Made by a program: the position numbers and the translations under genes. Below the pieces are notes generated by a model, which saw only the letters and a program-made list of their open reading frames with translations, was not told where the DNA came from and did not search any database. Shown piece after piece: positions 6,379 to 7,542 of a DNA stretch of 7,542 bases; the stretch's first letter is position 1; every line of letters starts with the position of its first letter. The stretch lies in the NCBI GenBank assembly GCA_051888795.1, contig JBJFCD010000257.1, positions 1 to 7,542 on the forward strand, in the 5' to 3' direction. This DNA comes from MD308 sp051888795 (lineage in GTDB: Bacteria > Bacillota > Clostridia > Lachnospirales > Lachnospiraceae).

Positions 6379-6379
6379 A
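6351..6379 (-). promoter_or_regulatory. Predicted promoter for citrate synthase
   Basis: On the minus strand -35 TTGCAT (6374-6379) and -10 TATTAT (6351-6356, 5 of 6 consensus bases) are separated by 17 bases. The predicted start near 6344 gives a leader of about 90 bases, long for this window. No convincing terminator separates it from degV upstream, so partial read-through is possible. Confidence 0.5.
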
Positions 6380-6435
6380 GGAAAATATTTTTTTGCTGTA
6401 CCACTGCACTAAAATAAAACAGTGTAGACTACATA

Positions 6436-7287
6436 TTATTTATGAAATCCGACCACTCCAAATGCTCCCGGACCTCCGTGAGTTGTAATTACACCACCGG
6501 TCTTCACCCATGTAATCGTTTTCACTCCACAGTCATATGCTGCCTTTTCTGCCAGTTTTTTCACTTCTTCGGAAAGCCCCGGCGCATGAATCAGCCAAAT
6601 TTCCTCAAGATCAAGATGCTGTTCTGTGATATAATCTTTCACAAGCTGAGGTGCTATTTTTTTCATACTTCCCCGAAGCTTTTTTGTAGCCTGCAAATAT
6701 CCGTCAAGAATCTCAATTTGCGGATGGATCTTTAACAATGCGCCACAAAGCGCAGCAGCGTTACTCACTCTTCCGCCGGCACGCAAAAATTCAAGCTTAT
6801 CAGGTACAAAACACATGCGGACACTCTTAGATATTTCTTTTGCTTTTTCTGTCGCCTCTTCTACCGTCCACTCCGGATGCTCCTTTAAAAGCTTTGCCAT
6901 TGTAATAACAGCTACATATTGCCCGGCAGATACCTGCTTTGTGTCCATACTTGTAATTTTATCCATCCCTTCAGCAACAATCTGCGCACTCTGATAGGAG
7001 CAGGTTGTCACTGCTGAATATGCCATATATAAAATATGACCATCCGTATTCTCTTTTTTTATCTGATCAAAAATCTTTTCAAAATCCTCCGGAACACATC
7101 CGCTTGTTTTAGGCAATTTTCCTGTTGTCTCATAATATGAGCAAATATCTTCTGCCGGAAATGTCCCGTCATCTTTTGTTTCCTCCCCAAAAGACACATG
7201 CATCGGGACAATATAAATTCCGTATTCTTTCGCTACTTCTTCTGGTATATCTGATCCTGTTTCCGCAAGTAAAATTATTTTTTCCAT
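6436..7287 (-). CDS. DegV family (FakB-like) fatty-acid-binding protein
   Basis: A 283-residue DegV/EDD-fold protein. FakB members bind a fatty acid and present it to the kinase FakA, which makes acyl-phosphate for phospholipid synthesis. Landmarks are the N-terminal ETGSDIP (9-15, usually TDSxxDLP), the TS motif (Thr61-Ser62), the ligand loop SAVTTCSYQSA (91-101), KLEFLRAGGRVSNAAALCG (164-182) and the C-terminal THGGPGAFG (269-277), whose His270 matches the family carboxylate-contacting histidine region. The ligand loop departs from the common SGTYQS. Length is normal for the family. ATG 7287 has AAAGGA 8 bases upstream. The gene is divergent from a TetR regulator, which suggests local control of lipid scavenging. 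No fakA gene is in view; the family is firm, the ligand inferred. Confidence 0.92.
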   Translation of the reverse strand: MEKIILLAETGSDIPEEVAKEYGIYIVPMHVSFGEETKDDGTFPAEDICSYYETTGKLPKTSGCVPEDFEKIFDQIKKENTDGHILYMAYSAVTTCSYQSAQIVAEGMDKITSMDTKQVSAGQYVAVITMAKLLKEHPEWTVEEATEKAKEISKSVRMCFVPDKLEFLRAGGRVSNAAALCGALLKIHPQIEILDGYLQATKKLRGSMKKIAPQLVKDYITEQHLDLEEIWLIHAPGLSEEVKKLAEKAAYDCGVKTITWVKTGGVITTHGGPGAFGVVGFHK

Positions 7288-7315
7288 AATCCGTTTCCTT
7301 TCATCGCTCTATCGC

Positions 7316-7342
7316 AACAAGTAGTATTTATTACTACTTGTT
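7316..7342. promoter_or_regulatory. Perfect 27-base palindrome, probable TetR-family operator
   Basis: AACAAGTAGTA (7316-7326) and TACTACTTGTT (7332-7342) are perfect 11-base inverted arms around a five-base centre TTTAT. It lies directly downstream of the predicted degV -10 and over its start site, and abuts the -35 of the predicted tetR promoter. This size, symmetry and place fit a TetR-type dimer site. It would also be a hairpin at the 5' end of the degV mRNA; it has no T-tract. Confidence 0.75.
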
Positions 7343-7372
7343 ATTGTATCTCACATACAGATGTGATACAAT
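7343..7372. promoter_or_regulatory. Symmetric face-to-face promoters for degV (minus) and tetR (plus)
   Basis: ATTGTATC (7343-7350) and GATACAAT (7365-7372) are perfect eight-base inverted arms. Because of this symmetry each strand reads TTGTAT, 17 bases, TACAAT: plus strand -35 7344-7349 and -10 7367-7372; minus strand -35 7366-7371 and -10 7343-7348. The -10 of one promoter overlaps the -35 of the other. Predicted starts are near 7379 (tetR) and 7336 (degV). Confidence 0.6.
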
Positions 7373-7411
7373 TTACAAATAAAGCGAAAATGTAAACTTT
7401 AGGAGAAAATT

Positions 7412-7542
7412 ATGCGGCATAACATTCCGAAAATGAAAAATATATTTGAAAAAAACTTTACAAAAAGAAACCGATTCACGAGGCAATGCATCGGTGAATC
7501 GGTTATTGCTTTAATGCAAACAAAAGATTTTCAAGATATTAC
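7412..7542 (+). CDS. TetR/AcrR family transcriptional regulator (N-terminal fragment, continues past right edge)
   Basis: Forty-three codons are visible. After a basic N-terminal arm (about 1-29), the sequence QCIGESVIALMQTKDFQDIT (30-43, last part) follows the pattern of TetR helix 1 and the turn leading to helix 2 (aI..a...Lm...f..IT). The recognition helix and ligand domain lie outside the window, so the inducer cannot be guessed from the protein. The start at ATG 7412 has AGGAG six bases upstream; an in-frame ATG at 7433 is a less supported alternative. The gene is divergent from degV with 124 bases between start codons, holding a perfect palindrome and paired promoters. By analogy with other TetR systems it probably represses degV and perhaps itself; this is inference. 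Confidence 0.8.
   Translation, partial: MRHNIPKMKNIFEKNFTKRNRFTRQCIGESVIALMQTKDFQDI

Noticed and set aside
6380..6435. Terminator between degV and citrate synthase
   Set aside because: CACTG and CAGTG could pair and a palindrome GTAGACTAC is present, but the stem is only five bases and no T-tract follows on the minus strand.
1..7542. Mobile element, CRISPR array, tRNA or rRNA
   Set aside because: No transposase or integrase frame, no terminal inverted repeats with target duplication, no spaced repeat array and no tRNA cloverleaf were seen on either strand.

Overview
The window reads as an ordinary chromosomal segment of a low-GC, anaerobic Firmicute. It is most like a gut Clostridia/Lachnospiraceae relative, judged from protein resemblance only: a VanZ-like small membrane protein, a YedE-type transporter, a chromosomal TetM-like translation GTPase and a clostridial citrate synthase carrying HADHGGGNN. 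Genes are dense, most have good Shine-Dalgarno sites, and no gene-free stretch exceeds about 200 bases. I see no tRNA, rRNA, CRISPR array, insertion sequence or phage gene. The species cannot be named from this alone.

Layout from left to right. (1) Positions 1-1957, minus strand, form an operon read right to left: a cytosolic parvulin-type prolyl isomerase, a DUF1294 small membrane protein, and a TetM/EF-G-like GTPase that starts at TTG and runs off the left edge. (2) A lipoprotein of unknown function (2147-2845, plus strand) is transcribed divergently from that operon and runs tail to tail, two bases apart, into a VanZ-like membrane protein (2848-3252, minus). (3) Positions 3367-4680, minus, hold a two-gene unit: a YedE/YeeE-family transporter, then a stand-alone TusA-like protein whose ribosome site overlaps the transporter stop codon. 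A hairpin terminator follows. This looks like a selenium or sulfur uptake module. (4) Citrate synthase (4873-6252, minus) sits behind a repeat-rich promoter and leader. (5) A DegV/FakB-family fatty-acid-binding protein (6436-7287, minus) is divergent from the start of a TetR-family regulator (7412 to the right edge, plus).

The protein set is conventional. The most interesting material is regulatory. The degV-tetR intergenic region carries a perfect 27-base palindrome next to a symmetric sequence that reads as a promoter on both strands with the same spacing. The citrate synthase promoter is built on repeated TGCATTACAT units and is followed by two GATTAATC palindromes that could pair in the transcript. 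The YedE partner is only the TusA half of the usual YedF protein. I found no wholly new multi-gene system.
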